From assembly GCF_000315625.1 (NCBI RefSeq), contig NW_005434634.1, positions 458,684 to 522,683 of the forward strand: 64,000 nt of DNA. The letters are read 5' to 3'. The notes under the pieces were generated by a model. It saw only the letters and a list, made by a program, of their open reading frames with translations, was not told the origin of the DNA and made no database searches. Source of the DNA: Guillardia theta CCMP2712. Taxonomy: Eukaryota > Cryptophyceae > Pyrenomonadales > Geminigeraceae. Position numbers and translations under genes: made by a program. Within the stretch, counting starts at the first letter, position 1, and every line of letters starts with the position of its first letter. Below are positions 42,001-57,000 of this stretch, in pieces.

Positions 42001-45000
42001 ACAAAACAACGATACGATTTTGGATGAAGGAAACTTTACTTTCAGATGTAAAGCAGAGGGAAGTGCTTCAATTTGCGCAATCCTTGCTTTCATGGGAAGG
42101 ACCAAACAAACTTGTGTGAAAGTCCTATGCATTTCATCCTTGTACGTCGAAATTCTTACTGTTCCTTGGCCATCTCTCTCTGATAACTCAATTTTTAAGA
42201 GAACCCTGAAGCCGATTGGAATAAGTAAAGTTGCTCATGAGAAGTTTTTGGAGTCGCTGCAAATCAACGCAAGTTTAACTTCGAGTTCATTAACACGTCA
42301 TTGGATTTCTCACTTAGTTTCTCAGAAAGAAATTTGTGATGTCCGTGAATGTAGACTTGTGCGAATCTCTTTTGAAATTTTGGATCCTCTCAATCTAACT
42401 TTTGTCAGTTCCTTAGAGGGAGATAATCAAAGCTTATTTATGCATAAAACTGTTGTCAACATAGAATCCAGAACGGTAAAACTTGTTGGGAAATTGTTAG
42501 TGCTGTCAGCTGGTGCTTCAGTCGAATATCTGGTCTCACCAGCGTGGGAAATTCAAGTCTTATCATCTCCTGCTTCCGTAATTGGTCTTGATCTTCAATT
42601 TCCAGAATTATTTACAGGAATCAAAGGATCCCAACGTCACATTCTTTGCATAGTAGAGATCGAGGATGAATGTGAATTTGTCAACAATAGTCCACAATAC
42701 AACATTTCAGGCCGAATCACTGGGATAGTAACAAATCGAACTGTTTGTTTGAACAGGCTTCAAATGCCTACAAATCTTGTCTCTGCTCACCTGAATTTCT
42801 CTGCATCGAATCCGGACAGAATTATGGTATATGAAGACGGTATGGCAACACTTCTAGAATCTCATTTTGATAGGGTATTGATCAAAGGATACATGATGAA
42901 CAACATACAGGATGAAATTGGAGTATGGGTTAATCTCAAGGCAAACCAAGGAGATTTTGATATCGGGAATATGTATGGACCACCATTTTTATCCCTCTCT
43001 TCAAAAGACTTCGTTGAGGTGCCAGTATACTTTCGAACAGACACTATGAAGAGATTCGGAGCAATCCTTATCGATGTAGTGTTTGACACACAACAATTGA
43101 AATTTGAGAGCTGGAACGTGGGAGCCTCGGTAAAAAAGAGTCAGATTTGGACAAATCCGTACTACATGGATGAAAGTTCAGTCCCTGTATGCAGAATTTT
43201 AGCAATATTGAATGATTTCAAAGAAGACAACGAAGGATATGTACATGTAGTTGATTTAAAGATGATACCTTCGGTCGGTTACAAAGGATCTTCAATACAA
43301 GTCATCGTTCAAGAAGCGGTCTATCGAAATCAGTTGACAGCTTTTGAATCCCCTCAGAGTGACATGTACTTGACTAGAACTTTGTCAATCGCTGGAAATG
43401 TATCTATTCCGGCATACAGAGAAGGAATCAGTGTACTTCGTATAGCACACATGAGTGATTCTTGCGCAAACTTTCCTTCAAATCCAATGATCGTTTGTGG
43501 AATTATCATAGATGGAACTGGAGTCTGTTGGAATGGAAGCACAACGATTTCTTTGCGAGGCGCAGATGGGTTTTTAGTACCAGATGATTACCATTGGATT
43601 CACATAACTGTTGGAATACAGCAAGTCTGTGGAATTACAGTCATGAAACAGTTAATCTGTTGGAATTTTGTCACAAACACCATCGAGACTCGTGCAGGTG
43701 GTTGGAAGTACCTCTCAAAAGAAAATGAGAATTTCTGTGCAATTGCCAACCAGGGAATAGTAGAATGTTGGAATTCTTCGTTATCAGATTGGAACGTGGT
43801 AACTTACACCAGTTCATGGGAGATTCTTGCTGTTTCTAATGCTTTCCAGTGTGGCATTGACAACAAACGATTTTTGTCTTGTATTTCGGATACGTCGATG
43901 CAAATCGACTATGAAGGAGAATACTTTGATCTTATCAATGACGAAAATTATCTTTGCGCCATCAACAATCAGGCTATGATTGTTTGTTGGGTAAACCATG
44001 ATATTCAAAAATCGTTACTTCTAGACATGTCAGACTGCTTGCATTTATCTTCGGCAAGTCCATCGAGGTTCACTGCAATTTTGAGAAACGGATCTGCATT
44101 TCTTTTCCATTTTGATTCTCTTTCCAGAACATTTTCTGCGACACCTGTTGTTTCTCTTGAGTTGCGCTGGGGCAGTATCTCAATAGGGGACCCGCTTTCG
44201 TGCGGAATTTTGACTAATGCATCGGCCATTTGTTGGAATACTTGTGGCGAGACACTTCTTAACGAGGCATTGCATGGAAAATTGTTTTCAACTGCATTTG
44301 TGGATATTGACCTGCAGTTCCCTTTGGTTGCGAATCTTCCTCCATCCAATCAATCAAATTGTTCATGGGTCAGACGTGTGCGAGGAAATGTCAACGCTGA
44401 TTGCAAAATTACTGCACTAGATCTTGAGTTCTTATTGTGGTTTATCCATGGTGTTCTACCTAAATGCTCAAATGATATACCCTGTGTGGGCAACCCATCA
44501 GATTCTCTGTTAGAATGCAGCCCAACATACAGCGTCTGCACTGGTAGGGGGGGGACACATCTGATGGACATGGATATGGATGGATTCATCACGATAAGAG
44601 ATTCTGAACTTCTTGCTTCGACTCTTATTGGGACTACCTACATAGTTCTGCAATTTTGGATGCAGGAGATTGCTGGAGCTCAACCCATGTTGAAATTCTG
44701 GGTAAGTCTTGTTGATGTAAATCTTGATTCTCCAACAAACAAAACTGCATCAGTTTGGATCGAGACTAAAAATCTATACAGCACTGCATCTCAGACAATG
44801 TTCGTTGGAATTCAGGAGTCACCAGGAACTTGGCTTACTACGATTCAATATCAAGATGCAAGTCAGGATGTCGGACTCGTCCTTATAGTAGAGAAAGATA
44901 ACCAAGGAGTGGTGAGACAGGACACCTACCAAGAAAGCGAAATTTTGAATGGAACAAGCTTTATTCCATTGGTGTCTGTCAATGAATCAATAACGAGTGC

Positions 45001-48000
45001 AATTCAGTCTCAATTGAGATACCATAGTGTATCGACAGCAGGAAACATGCTCTCAATATTTCTCCAAGCAAAAGACAACTTTGGGACTCCGCGGATGGTT
45101 GGCGGAGATCTCATTCAACTGGAAATATCTGCACGGCACATCAATGAATCTGTTTGTGTTTCAGCAAGCAATGATGAAATCAAGTTGGATCATTGCGATA
45201 TGAATGGATGCTTGGTGCAACTGTCAAGGAATGACACTTGGACAACAGTATGCCCAATCAACTTTGACTCCTTCGAGCTGAATTTGATTTGCAAATCCCT
45301 CAGTCTCTCTTCGGCACATTTTTTTTCGCAAAACATTACATACAATCTATCACACGAATCTACATATCCGTTATCTTGTAATGGAACTGAATCTTACATT
45401 TCTGATTGCATTCGAGATTTATCCATGATTCAACCATGCATGATGAGTGCTAGGATTTTTGCATGTTGTCAACTGATGAATGAATTTAGCATCGAGAAGA
45501 ACATACAACAGGAAGTGATTGATCACAAGAATGGTTCGTACTCAATTTATGCCTTCTTGACCCTGAGTGCATCTTACTCGATCATTCCATCGATTAATCA
45601 TCAACACATGACTAAAGGTATACTTGTGAATGTACTTCCCGCCAAAGCGTGTGCAGAAAGAACGATAGTCTATGGAGCAGGACTAACTTTGAATTTCGCT
45701 GGAAGTTGCGGTTCCTTCTCAATATTGGGACGTGACTCATATGGAAATCTAGTTGATTTCGAATTTGGCGACATTCGTATCGAGCTATCTTTGCAGGGAA
45801 ATATAGTACAGTCTTTGACGAAACCAGACGCGGATAACTACAAGAATTGTGACTGTGAACTATTGTATCCTTTAGGAAAGGGCCGCATCATGAGCAGATA
45901 TTTTCTAACTATCTCAGGAGTCTATGGCATTGGAATTCATTTGAATCACTCGTTTTTTACGCAATACGATTCAGTTCTGCAAATTAAAGCATCAAATGTA
46001 TCACCTTTTCAGACATTTGTTGAAATACAGTCGTTCATTCTCGTGGGAGAAAGGCAGTTAGTATATATTCATTTACGAGACGCATTCGGAAATTTGATTA
46101 AACAGCAAATTGTGAATCACAGTTTGTCTGTAGAATTGTATGGTCCATCATATATTGAAACAGAATACACTTCGTCTGACTTGGACAATGGGACGTCAAC
46201 CTATCAATTTGTGGCTACTGTGACTGGCAGATATCAACTTATTGCAACTCTTGATGACCAACCCATTTCTGGAAGTTGTGATCAACCATGTATTTTGATA
46301 GCTTCACCAAACCCTGTGGCAGATTTCAGTACAGTACGTGGAAACGGGTTATCAGTTGCAACAGCTGGACAAATGTCTAAATTTGATATCATAAGTAGAG
46401 ATCAGTATCTCAATTTGCGAACATCTGGACAGGACCAATTTATTGTAGATATTTATCCGTTGAATCCACAGACAACAACGTCCTCTATGCTTCTGCGCAA
46501 GGTCACTTATTACACAGATGGTCAGTACGTCGCTCAATACTCTCTGACAAAATCAGGCCAATACAAAATACGTGTTGCTTTGTATACTTCAAACGATTGT
46601 TCAAACTTGACTTGCCAAACTATTTTGCAAAACAAAACTCTGTCTGGGAGTCCTTTCGACCTTCAAGTCCATCCATCAGATATCACTTCTCCCGAATCCA
46701 GTTTCATACATGGGAAGGGCGCTAGCATGTACTTTGGAGCATCTGGAATCGCAGGCGAATTCAATGAATTTCTCATTCAAGCCATCGACATATTTGGGAA
46801 CATTCAGGAGAGAGGTGGTAGCGAATATTTCTTCCACTTGATGGAATATCCTTGTTGCCTTTCAACGAACTTTGATCTCATCCCAGCGTGCTGTGCAGGG
46901 AACATGGGACCCAAGATTTCAGACATACCACCACAATGCAGTAATCTTTCCATGTCTCTTTATGGAATTGAGACCTGTTTAGAAGGCTGCACAAATACTT
47001 CTTGTATGGACAATCTTCATTGGAAGAGTTGTCCAGTAGACAACTGCTCAATCATAAGCACCAATCGCTTCGGATTTGTATATGGAAGCTTCAGAGACTG
47101 GGGGACTGGAAGCTATACACTCTCCTACCTTGTTACCACTGCAGCAAAATACATCTTAAGGGTTTACATGAATGTATCTAAAGATGGAAAGATCACCGCA
47201 CAAGAGGTAGGTACATACAATCAAATTTCTTCTTCAGCTGGAGGTCTAAACCAGCTAAATACTTCCACCATGTCGACAGAATACTCTACTGAATCACATT
47301 CAAGCCCTCTTGTCATATCAGTTGCACCTGCTGCAACAAATTTTCCATCTTCAAGGGCTCGAGGCCAAGGCATATCTTTTGCGATTGCTGGTGTAAATAC
47401 AAGTTTCTTTATAGATACACGAGACCGTTACGGAAATCTCAAAACTGATACAAAAGATAAGTGCTGGGAAATCAAGATCAGAAATTTCCAAAATACGGAT
47501 CCCATCATTGTGAGTGATATTAGTGGTACCAGCGGCGGTTCGTATTTGGTGACCTATTTGATCACTGTTGCTGGTCAATATATCTTGTCCGTAGGATGCT
47601 ACGGTGTTCACATCATGCAAAGTCCATTCCAAATAGAAGTAAAATCTGGTCCCTCTGGAATCACTTCATATCCGTTTGGCACGTCTCTCAATCAATCTAG
47701 AGCTGGCGATGTTTTTGAATTTTTTATCCAAGCAAAAGACGACTTTGGCAATGCTAAGACAGTGGCTGGTGATGAATTTCGAGTTCTGCTTATTCTCACA
47801 ACAAGGAAGGTTCGGATCTCATCGAACGTCACAGACTTGGGACTCACAAATCTCAGTAGCTGGTCTACTTACGTAGGCTTGCAACCCGGAAAATACCTTG
47901 CAGAGGCGATGATAACAATATCTGGAATTTATGAAATGTGGATCTCTGTGCAGCCCAAAAGCTCTGAAGGAATATCTGCAAACTGTCTGGAAGACTGCTT

Positions 48001-51000
48001 GACACTTGACGGTCTCTCATGTTGCTTAAACATACAGAACAGTCCGTTTCCTCATGTAGTTCTGCCAGCATCCAGGTCGACTCAAGAAAGCATATTGATA
48101 ACAAATGCATCAATATTTCTGCCTCCATCAGTTTGGACTGTTGGTTCAAATTTGACGATGCAAATTCAATCAAGAGACAGATTCGGAAACAATATAATAA
48201 CGGAATCCATACTTGCCGACAATCGATTGGGAATAGTTTATTCATCCTTGAATTTTTCAGCCAAAGGGCCAGACAACAGCGCTCTTGTACCAAGAACCTA
48301 CGTCGATCCTTGCAGAGAATATTATCAGGGTGTTTGCTCCCTGCGTGCTCCGACTGTGCGGCACGAGCCTTGGAACTTCTGGATCTCTGATCTCTGGGGG
48401 CCATATGATTTGGGCAACGGGCTGTCAGATATCATGATCTACGTGACGGTAGCGGGAAACTATGAATTATATGTCATGGACACAAACGGTTTGATGTTAC
48501 AGAATGTACCATATTCAATTTACATGCAACCTGCCATAATTGCATATGAAAATTGCCTATTGATTTGTTCCGAATCATGTTCGGCTTGTACCGAAGATAA
48601 CCTCAACAAGATCAGGTTTTGTGGCTCATCAGATTTGAAGAGTCCGACAGCTGGCGACACTTTTTCGTTCAAAATACAGACGAAGGACTATTTTGGAAAT
48701 GATCTTACCTCAGGGAGTGCCAACTTCGTTATTCTTCTCTCAACTGTTTACTCGAGTCCGCCAAAAATATCTCACGGCAAATTTGGAATGAACACAGGTT
48801 CAGATCGAGTATTTGGATTTGAGAATATGACTGAAGCGTATGCCGTATCGAATTCAGATGGAACATATTCCGTATTTTCTTTTTCAGAAAAAAGTGGCGT
48901 TGCTTCTATGAGTATTAAAGGCTTCGACGGCGTTAGAGAGGTGTCCATCCTGGGAAGTCCATTCCAACTCTTGATTGAACCGTCAACAAGTCAAGCAAAT
49001 AATACACTTGCAGATGGGGAAGGATTAATACACTCAACAGCTGGGATACTAACCACGTTTGTTGTACAAGCAAGAGACAAGTTTGGAAACTTTCGAAATA
49101 GAGGAGGAGATCACGTCGAAGTTTACGCTATGACAAATGATTTTCAATATAATGCTACGGTAATTGATTGCATGGACGGAAGTTACAACGTGTCGTACAT
49201 CCTGACGAGAAGTACATCATACTCGATTCACGTCAAACTAAATGGTAAAGCCATTTGGAATCATCTGACAACAAGCTATGATCCATGGCAAGTCCAAATT
49301 TCTGCTGCACCAAGTTTTCCACCATATTGCTCACTTGTTGGAGAAGGAATTTATGGTGGAAGATTACTTGCGTTGATAACTTTTACTATTGTGACTCGTG
49401 ATGAATTTTCGAATATCAGAACCAACGGTGGTTACGGAAGCATTGACCAGTTCAATATATTCCTGGTGGGCGTGGGGGGAGCCGCTGAATCAATGAATAC
49501 AACAATTTTTCCTAATATATTTGATCCTCACGATGGACAATACTTGGCTTCTTACAGGACAACTGTAAGCGGGACATATAAATTGTATGCATACCTTGAT
49601 TATAACTGCCCTCCTGGGTTCCAGAGCCAAGCAGACTGTGGCAATCGTCTTCAAGTACAAGGAACACCCACATATGCTTATCTTCTTGCAGATAATATTT
49701 CAGCCTCACTCTGCTATGCATTTGGCACAGGATTTCATCGTGGTACAGCTGGAAATAAAGAGACATTCTACATTCAAGGGATAGATATCAGAGGCAACAA
49801 AAAGACTCAAGGAAGTGAAATTTTTGTTATTACCATGACTGCAACCTTCGATCAGAAACTTTCCAATAGATTCATATCAAGTTCCATCAACGATGGCACT
49901 TTTGCTGCTTCTTACAATTTCACTACTTCAGGGGATTTTTCGATAATCATAACTTTAGCAGGAATCCACATCTCAAATTCCCCTTCAATTGTCAAGGTAG
50001 ACCCAGCTGAGATCTTTCCACCGAATAGCAGAATGTTTGGAAATGGCCTGTCGTTAGCCACTGTGGGATTGGATTCAACCTTCTCACTTCTTTGCAAAGA
50101 CAAATTCGGTAATTTGAACGATCTTTATGTGCAGTATCCTGATTCGGTATTGCAATGCAACACATCTTTTGAGGTTTTGGAATATCGGTATCCCAGATGG
50201 AAGATAATCAATTCATGCAATTACACCCTGCATGTTTCGGCAAAACCAAATCAACGTGGACTTTATCAAATGACTTTCATGTCCACCAGAAGCGGCGAAT
50301 TTCTTCTTCAGATAACATTTCAGGGTGCTCATTTAAGTGGAAGTCCATATTCACCAGTAAAGATCACCACACAAGCATTCGATGCGCAATATAGCACTGT
50401 TGTTGGCCTGGTGCCTGCCTATGCAGACGATTGGTATGCAGATGTCAGTGGGATCATGGTTGTAGTAAGACCCAGCTTTGTCGTGGTTCCTCAAGATGTA
50501 TATGGCAATCATCGCCCATGTCCAAATCAATGTGTCATGAAAGTGGTTGTATATCAAAATTCAACGCAGGCTTTGATTCAAGACAACAGTGCTGTTTCTT
50601 TGGCGTCCAATCCATTGGACGTTTTTACAATCATGCTTCTTGCAACAATTCAGGGGAACTATATTGTGTCTATCACCATAGATTTCAAGCATATTTTGGG
50701 AAGTCCCTTCAATATTTTCTTGAGTCCCGGTAGAGCATTTCCATTGAAAGTAACCACAGAGGGATCAGGATTATATTCGCCTCAAAACAATTTGATCGCC
50801 AGGGCTGATGACTTATATGCAATTTCCAAATTGACAGCATACGACAGATATTCTAACCGCAAAACTGTAGGAGGTGAAACTTTCAATGTTGTGATAACGC
50901 ACATATCGAATAGAAATTTGAGACTACCCTCAAAATTAGTAGACCATGCTGATGGCACGTACTCATTGTTTTATAATTGTACAAGAGCTGGAAATTATAC

Positions 51001-54000
51001 AATATGGATAATGATGGACATATTTCATGTTGCTAACAGCCCTTTTCTTCCGACAGTTTATCCTGGTGTAACCAATACCAGAATGACTATCGCATTGGGA
51101 AGATCATTACAAGCTGCGGAGGTAGATTCTCTCACAACGTTCGTGATTCAAGCCCGAGATCAATTTGCCAATGATCAAATAGGTTGTGGCGATTTGTTTG
51201 ATATAGAGGTGTACGGTGGCCCACTATCACAACAACCCTCGTACATTTGCGATGGAAATGAAAATGGTCTGGCAGCGATGTCTATCTTTGATCCAACTGA
51301 CCTCGGAAATGGTAAGTACCGAGTATCTTTCATAGCAAGTGAAATTCAAAGGTACAGTATTTGGATTATGCAAAACGGCATCCACATTCATGGAAGTCCT
51401 TTTTCTACACAGATGTTCGAAGCTTCTCGAATTCCTGAACCAAGTCAGTGCTTTGCTGCCGGTGACGGACTCACTGGAATCATTGCAGGAGTCACAGGAA
51501 CGTTTACAATACAAGCAAGGAATATTTTTGGAATCGATCTCACTGCTGGCAATATCGATTTTAAGGTTTCAGTACAATCCTCTACCGGTGTGTACCTGAT
51601 CGCGTCAAACGCAATAATTTCGTACATAGGAGCATGCAAAACTCCACCAACTCAGCCTTGCGGACTTGGACTGTATGCGGGTCGCTTCAATGTAACTGTG
51701 AGTGGAATCTATCAGCTGTACGTCACATTGCAGTCGCAAAATGTGTTGAATAGTCCGTTTCAGATCAACGTCCTGTCAAATAGATCAAATGCAAACATGA
51801 CATATGCTTCCGGAGATGGCTTGAATGCGGTCGAGGCCGGAAGGTTAGCTAATGTGTTTATCACTCTTATGGATTCTTTCAAGAACCTTCAGACAAACCC
51901 AGCGTTTTCAAACGATTTTGTGGGATGTGTCCTAAACCATCAAAGTTTAAATGTGAGCAAAACTTCCCTTGCTGTTTCCATCTGCCAATACTCAATTACA
52001 AAATCTGGTCAGTACAAATTGGAAATATATTTGAACCAAATCCCCATAAAAATGAGTCCTATCAACATCATTATAGTTTCTTCTTGGCCATTTTCTGGAA
52101 CCTCTTTGATACTCGTAAATTCTTCGTCAATAACGACTGTATCTGGAACAACGAACAAGCTCGACGTTATTTTGGGTGATCAATATGGCAATACAATTCT
52201 CCGTGGAGGTTATCTCAAACCACAAAATATCACTATCAGGTTTAGCGACGTATGTGCCATCCAATGGTTACCAGATGTCTGTCACCTTCATTCCGGGTAC
52301 ATTCAAGATGTTCTTGACTATCAGAATGGAACCTATAGTGTACTGTACACAGCAACAGCCAGCGGACTTTACACCTTGTCTGTGAAAGTAGGGAATTTTG
52401 ACATTTTGAAAAGTCCTGTATCATTATCAGTCAAGCCTGCTGCAATAAATCCTTCATCAAGCTATGCATATTGCTCGGGAAACTCGACAACTTGTGGACT
52501 GTATTTTGCAGTTGCAGGAACACCTACAAATTTTTTTGTGCAAGCAGTGGACAGGTATGGAAACAGGATCTCGATCGGTGGCGATGAAATTCGTGCCATA
52601 GTCAAGAGTTCCAGGTATTTTTTCGCAGGATTTCAAGACATGAAAAATGGAAGTTATAATTTTTCCTACATGATTACGCAAAGTGCTCTTTTCATGATTG
52701 ACATTGCTGTCATAAAAGTGCAAGGTGTTTTGCTTCCCTTGCCTTTACCTGTCAAAAATAGCCCTGCACAAGTTCTTGCGTTTCCTGCAGAAATCCCTTC
52801 TGCAAGTCAATGTGTTGTATATGGCAATGGCTTATTAAATGGAACTGTGGGAACACAAAGTACCTTTATCATTGAAGCCAGAGATGTCTATGGAAATCGC
52901 AAGACAAAAGGGGGTGACTCGTTTTACGTGGTTTTGGCGTTGAACCCAAAACCTCTTGATAGCCCATACTACTTTGCAGACTTGATTGACCGTAGGGAGG
53001 GAACATACCGTGCAAGCTACACTCTCACTCGGTCGGGAAAATACTCCCTACAAATAGCGTATAGAAAAAGGGATTTTCCATTTGATTTGGATCCTTTGAA
53101 TGGCAGCCCACTCAGTATCTGGATGGCTCCCACTTCAACTGATGCAACCAATACATATCCTGCTGGAGACGCCCTTTCTGTTTGCACTGCAGGCATTTTT
53201 GGTGTATTCAAAATTGTTATGAAAGATAAATTTGGGAATATTCAGCTATTTGGTAGTGATATTGCAAGCTTTGTCCTGAGCGGTCCAGCAATAATTGAAG
53301 GAAGCACCCAGAACAGCTCTTTAGGAAACGGGATGTTGCTGGGACAATACTTTGCTACTGTCACAGGCAATTACGTTTTAGAGATCAAATTAAATGGAGA
53401 TTTCATTCGGGGAGGAAGATTCAAGGTAAGGCTTCTTCCAGCAGAAATATGTGCATTTCAATCTGAAGCCGATGGAAATGGCCTCGTCAGTGATATATAT
53501 GTGGATGATCGTGTTTCATTTGAAATTTCTGCCCGAGATATTTACGCCAACGATCGAACCATAGGGGGAGATAGTGTTGTCGCGAAGGTTTACAAGTATA
53601 TTGATGAATATGCAACTCCAATCTTGCTTGAATATGATTCGACATTTTTTGACAGCCAAAATGGAAAATACCTTGTCACATATTTCGTTACGCAAGGAGG
53701 ACAATTTCGAATTTTTGTCATGGTTGGTGAAAACCATATTCGAAATAGTCCGTTTAATGTCACATTTCATCCAGGACAACCTTATCCACAAGCGTGTACA
53801 GTGAGTGGAGATGGCATCAAAGGAGGCTTGGTTCACGACGTTTTGAGCTTTTCCATCACAGAACGAGATCAATATTCGAACCAAAGGACTCTTGGTGGCA
53901 ATGGTAATATCATTTCAATCTTCTTCAATGTAGAGAATCCATCAGACATCTTGCAAGGGGACATTCAAGATAACATGGATGGTACCTACCGGTTTCAATA

Positions 54001-57000
54001 TACTGCAAATTCTATTGGAACAATCGGGATTTCAGTTTTGTATGCTAATGTGCATGTATATCAGAGTCCTTTCAGGGTAATTATAAAAGAGAAAGCTGAT
54101 CTGCCGGTAGCTTCAATGACAACAGCCAATGGACCAGGGCTGGGTGGAAGCATTGCAGGATGCCCAAGTCTGACTGCAACGACCTGTCCTATGTCAGCAG
54201 GTGAAATTTATGTAACCTTACGAGACAGGGATAATGTAAGGATAAATTATCTTCTTGAAGGCCTGCTATTGATCGCATCCTGGACCTCGCCAAGTGGAAC
54301 CATCACATCCACGTACTTTAGAGATGGCCAGTGGCTAGTAAGCTACAAAACTACAGTGGCAGGAACTTACAGTATTGCAATCAACTTGAATGGCAGCCAG
54401 ATTTCAAACAGTCCATTTCAGATCTTCGTAAACGCAGCCGATGCCCTTCCTTCAATCACTCGAGCAAGGATTCCATATTCCAGTATCTGTACAGCAGGAG
54501 CTTTGGGATCGATGGTAGTTGAGGCTAAAGACTTATATGGAAACATCAAAGTATATGATCTGGTGAAACCTACAGATAGTGTATCTGGCACATTTTCAGG
54601 ACCTGATGTTTTCCAGGCTACCACTTTTCTTGAGAAGTCATCTGGACTATTTACCTTGCAATGGGTTGCTAAAACAAGCGGGACGTACAACCTGACAGTC
54701 AACCTCAACGGCAACGAAATATGGGGAAGTCCATATGTGGTTGTTGTGTTGCCCGGAGAGATGGTATCATTCAATACACAGACTTACGGCATCGGGAAAG
54801 ACTTGGCAACTGCGGGTCTCCTTGCCTCATTTCTAATACAAATACGAGATCAATTCGACAATCCAACAGTACCTTCCGAACCATCAGATGTTGCAACTTT
54901 TTACGCATTCCTAGAAAGTCGGGGTCTGACCGAGAAATCTGCAGTTTTCCCCAGTTGTAGGGAAAATGTGACTTGTTTCGGTCACGGTCAATGCATACAA
55001 CAGTCTGGTTCCAGTCAAGGGTGCCAATGTCAAGACGGGTTTGATGGCTCCAATTGTAACATATGTTCACCAAATTGGTATGGACCTGACTGTAAGACAT
55101 TCGGCTGGCCATGCGATAATTGTGGTGGACGAGGATTCTGTTCGGACGGTGGAACTACATGCAATTGCGGAAAGAATTTCATTGGAGCGAAGTGCGAGGG
55201 GTGCGCACCAGGATTCTATGGAACCGGTTGTGATAAGTTTTGTGATGATTTTATAACTTGTGGAGGAAGGGGATATTGTAACAAGAACGGCGACTGTGTT
55301 CTACAAAAAATTCATGCTGTCCTCCGAAGATCTGAGTCCGAATCTCAACTTATCGCCGAATACAATGCAACCATATCAGGCAGTTATGCTTTATTTGTGC
55401 TGTATGGGCAATGTTCCTTCGAAACTGAACTACCTGATCAATGCGTTGGAGCCATGCACGCAAAAGGAAGTCCTTACACAGTTACAGTAGTTCCAACAAT
55501 CTTCAGCGCAGAAAATTCAGAGGTAATTGGTGATGGTTTGAGCATTTCCACCTCTGGTGTCCTCGCTACTTTTATAGTGAGGTCGCGCGATACCTTTGGA
55601 AACCTTCGATCCAAGGGAGGTGAGTCGTTAAGAATTTTGCTAATAGGAACACAGACTTTGAAAATCTCCTATACTGATAATTTGGATGGACAGTATAATG
55701 CCTCCTACGTCCCTATATTAGCTGGTGATTACTTGATTTATATCAGATACGGAAACCTCTTAGTGGGTCGTCAATCAAATTCTGGAGGTCAGATCATACC
55801 AGATTACCAAGTGCATGTATTTGCTGGAAACATTTCAGGCTTGAATTGTACTGCAAGAAGCCTTACCATAATCAAAGTTGGAAATCCTATAATTGTGTCA
55901 ATTCAGGCCCGCGATTTTTACGGATCTGCACGTGAAGTTGGTGGAGATAGGTTTATTGTGCACATGTTTTTTGATACTTCAAATAGGACATCCACTGCTG
56001 TCGACGATGGGAGTGGAAAGTATTCTGACAGCTTTTACCCACTTGATACAGGAAGATTTGAAATACAAATATTTTTCGTGACCACTGAGGATAATCTTAT
56101 CCAAGTTTCGGGAAGTCCCATCCTAGGTAACGTAATAGCTGGAGATCCTGATATAAACATGTCTTTTGTTTCTTTGTCTGGCGCAACAGAAGGATCTTGT
56201 TTGGCATCAAAAGTTTGGGACATCAATGTTGGGCAATCGTTCAGTATGTATGTGATCTATGTCGATCAAGGTCAAAATTTGATCAAAATAATGCCCGATT
56301 TTGTGCCTCCAACAATTTCTTTCAAGCAGACTCTCTGTTCATTTTGCAACTGCAATTCAACGGTGCCAAATGCTTCCCTGTCTAAAGCGTTTACAAGGGC
56401 TCCATCTTCAAAATATATCATTTTTGATTGGAAATTTACTCGTTCAGGCATATATCATGTTGATATTACGATTCATTCTGCGCATATATTCCAAAATGTA
56501 GAAGGGAAAGCTTGTAACAGTACAAAAGTAATAAGTCAAAATATTCCTGGAAGTCTTACTACATGTGACTTGATGAGAAGTCCTTTCACATTTCGAGTCC
56601 AGGCTTCGCGAATCCAAGCAGATCACTCTACAGCAAACGGCGGCGGTCTAGCAGACTATATATTAGGGGACACTGCACAAGAGCGAGCATTCTATATCTA
56701 TCCACGCGATGCTTATGGCAATCAACCAGATCAACAGCAGATGGAAGACCAGCTCAACAGCGTCGAGGTGTCGTTGATATGGCCTAGTTCTATTAGCATG
56801 TGTTCTCTTTCTGTACAGAGTACAGAATACACATGTACGTACGTGACAACGACTGCTGGCAGTTACATGGTTCGTGTACTGGTAAGCTCTGTTGAGATAT
56901 CTGACAGCCCTTTTCATTTTTTGGTCGAACCTGGCGAACCTTTTCAAAACACCACATCAATCGACCTGCAGGAGGGCCAAGGATATCTCCTTGGGACAGC

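Noticed and set aside
44547-44554. A G8 run in the dockerin-like insert as a sequencing error
   Set aside because: The frame is unchanged on both sides and the second calcium loop follows normally.
42985-44635. A bacterial cellulosome scaffold or bacterial giant adhesin as the source of the window
   Set aside because: Two GT-AG introns, SRCR and REJ domains and the absence of operon structure or ribosome-binding sites argue for a eukaryote.
47865-48404. 179-codon minus-strand frame, with a 123-codon out-of-frame + strand frame overlapping it
   Set aside because: Both overlap filamin-type repeats 7 and 8, which are intact in the main frame. Neither has a domain of its own.
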